Source: CAYSFE01 sp964430225 (GTDB taxonomy: Bacteria > Patescibacteriota > Dojkabacteria > GCA-016699595 > JBAXKR01). From it: a DNA stretch of 48,073 nt. The first letter of the stretch is position 1; each line of letters begins with the position of its first letter. Of this stretch, positions 47,025 through 48,073 are shown piece by piece. Both the position numbers and the translations under genes were made by a program. The notes beneath the pieces are model-generated. The model worked only from the letters and a program-made list of their open reading frames with translations, did no database searches and was not told where the DNA came from. The stretch spans positions 1 through 48,073 of the forward strand of contig CAYSFE010000005.1 of the NCBI GenBank assembly GCA_964430225.1, in the 5' to 3' direction.

Positions 47025-48073
47025 TTACAGTACTTTCTCTTCCCCACTCTTCATATTCTTTACTTTTACCTTTCTATCTTTTATCTCTTCCTCTCCAGCT
47101 ATTACAACGTATGTATATGACCTTGAGTTGGCATATGCTAATGCTTTAGATACATTTTGCAACTCATATCCCATTATTACATTCTTACCTTCAGATCTAA
47201 GCTTAGAGCCTAATTCTTGGTAGTATTTCTTATCTTCAGTAAGTAGTGGAAGGTAATATACTTCAGATTTAAGATTCTCAGGTATTAGGTTATTTACTTC
47301 TAAGAATAGCTTTGTAGTTTCATCACCTGGAGCACATCCAACTGCTTCAAAACTAGTACCTCCAAATATTCCTGCTAAACCATTGTATCTTCCACCACCA
47401 AACATAGTTCTACTATTAAGAGGATTGTTATCAAATACTTCAAAGATCATTCCATCATAGTAGTCGAAGCCTCTAATTACACTTGGTTTAAATTTAACGT
47501 AATCAGAGTATTTGAATAATCGATCAATAATCTCAAGGGTTTGTTTATATCCTTCGTTATTTGTAATATCTGGAAATATCTTAGTTAGATCATTTGCATT
47601 CTCACACTTCATAAAGGAAACTAGTTGGTCTATCTTCCCACTCTCTATATTTAGATCTTGTAACATCTTTCTAAAGTCTTCTTCAGATAATTTCTCGAAC
47701 TTATCTAGAGTTCTTAGTAGTTGAGTCTTCTCTTCTACATTAACTGTAATATTAGATAGAACTCCCTCTATTAGTTTTCTGTTATTCACAAACATAGTAA
47801 AGCTACCAACTGGTGCCTTAAATGCCATCATAATCTCAAGTGAGATAGTAAGTATTTCAATATCTGCTTCTAAACTACCTGAACCAAAGATGTCGTAGTT
47901 TAATTGCCAGAATTCCCTGTTTCTTCCTCTTTGTGGTTTCTCATTACGAAAATAGTTGGCTATAGAGAAAAGACGTATTGGTTTAGGTACTCCTCCATAT
48001 ATTCTACTTACCATTCTTGTTACAGAAGGAGTCATCTCTGGTCTAATACTTAATTCCCTTCCTCCTCTATCTG
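47025..48073 (-). CDS. hisS: Histidyl-tRNA synthetase, N-terminus beyond window
   Basis: The frame runs open to the right edge, where it reads DRGGRELSIRPEMTPSVTRM, the conserved motif after HisRS motif 1. Motif 2 is FRNEKPQRGRNREFWQLNYD, and the His-binding loop is GFDYYDGMIFEVF. Motif 3 reads AVGCAPGDETTKLFL: the usual ER is replaced, as in other HisRS that have GD at this place. The C-terminal anticodon-binding domain ends DRKVKVKNMKSGEEKVL. About 70-80 N-terminal residues lie outside. Confidence 0.94.
   Translation of the reverse strand, partial: DRGGRELSIRPEMTPSVTRMVSRIYGGVPKPIRLFSIANYFRNEKPQRGRNREFWQLNYDIFGSGSLEADIEILTISLEIMMAFKAPVGSFTMFVNNRKLIEGVLSNITVNVEEKTQLLRTLDKFEKLSEEDFRKMLQDLNIESGKIDQLVSFMKCENANDLTKIFPDITNNEGYKQTLEIIDRLFKYSDYVKFKPSVIRGFDYYDGMIFEVFDNNPLNSRTMFGGGRYNGLAGIFGGTSFEAVGCAPGDETTKLFLEVNNLIPENLKSEVYYLPLLTEDKKYYQELGSKLRSEGKNVIMGYELQNVSKALAYANSRSYTYVVIAGEEEIKDRKVKVKNMKSGEEKVL

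Noticed and set aside
47025..48073. HisRS paralogue such as HisZ
   Set aside because: Motif 2, the His-binding loop and a full C-terminal anticodon-binding domain are present; the variant motif 3 alone does not indicate HisZ.

Overview
The window is a compact, visibly AT-rich piece of a bacterial chromosome, almost certainly from a Patescibacteria (CPR) member. The evidence is a canonical S10-spc-alpha ribosomal cluster lacking rpmD (bL30), many shortened proteins (trigger factor, SufD), dense packing with 1-20 bp overlaps, a type IV pilus locus of the kind common in that group, and no biosynthetic pathways apart from Fe-S cluster assembly. TGA works as a stop codon (many ATGA stop/start overlaps), so this is not a UGA-glycine lineage. 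Almost no start codon has a Shine-Dalgarno sequence; leaders are AT-only or absent. The sequence has three runs of exactly 100 N. One of them (in rplF) is a false gap flanked by a 55-bp duplication.

Layout. 1-1439: end of an epimerase-like gene and a PEGA-domain protein. 1505-16984 (minus strand): rpsJ-rplC-rplD-rplW-rplB-rpsS-rplV-rpsC-rplP-rpmC-rpsQ-rplN-rplX-rplE-rpsN-rpsH-rplF-rplR-rpsE-rplO-secY-adk-map-infA-rpmJ-rpsM-rpsK-rpsD-rpoA-rplQ-rplM-rpsI, with an internal promoter before infA. 17048-20487: tuf and fusA, each with hairpin/U-tract leaders. The EF-Tu has an altered switch I and NIFD in place of the NKxD guanine-specificity motif. 20633-22816: copper-type P-ATPase. 22813-30099: type IV pilus operon (pilB, pilC, four pilin-like proteins including one with a beta-propeller, an Ig-like surface protein) led by a separately terminated major pilin. 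30247-32740: SDR oxidoreductase, MTH1-like Nudix hydrolase, tRNA-Glu(CUC), nusA. 32847-35912: stand-alone pilin, NYN nuclease and a degenerate NDP-forming acyl-CoA synthetase.

35951-36827: nucleotidyltransferase toxin-antitoxin-like pair with a palindrome in its promoter. 36964-38453: secreted protein, a 42-residue small ORF and a winged-helix/Nudix protein, linked by a shared TACCCCTT promoter element. 38549-43043: a suf operon (sufB, EI24/CysZ-like membrane protein, mini-sufD, Rieske ferredoxin, sufS, sufU) without sufC. 43030-48073 (minus): recF, PPIase-less trigger factor, an acidic protein, an unknown protein, an OmpR-type response regulator and 5'-truncated hisS.

The strongest leads are the altered EF-Tu, the suf operon with an EI24-like protein, the TACCCCTT/Nudix mini-regulon, the beta-propeller prepilin, and terminator-like hairpins placed inside the leaders of tuf, nusA and perhaps fusA. 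No intergenic stretch exceeds 300 bases. I saw no CRISPR array, insertion sequence, rRNA or replication origin.
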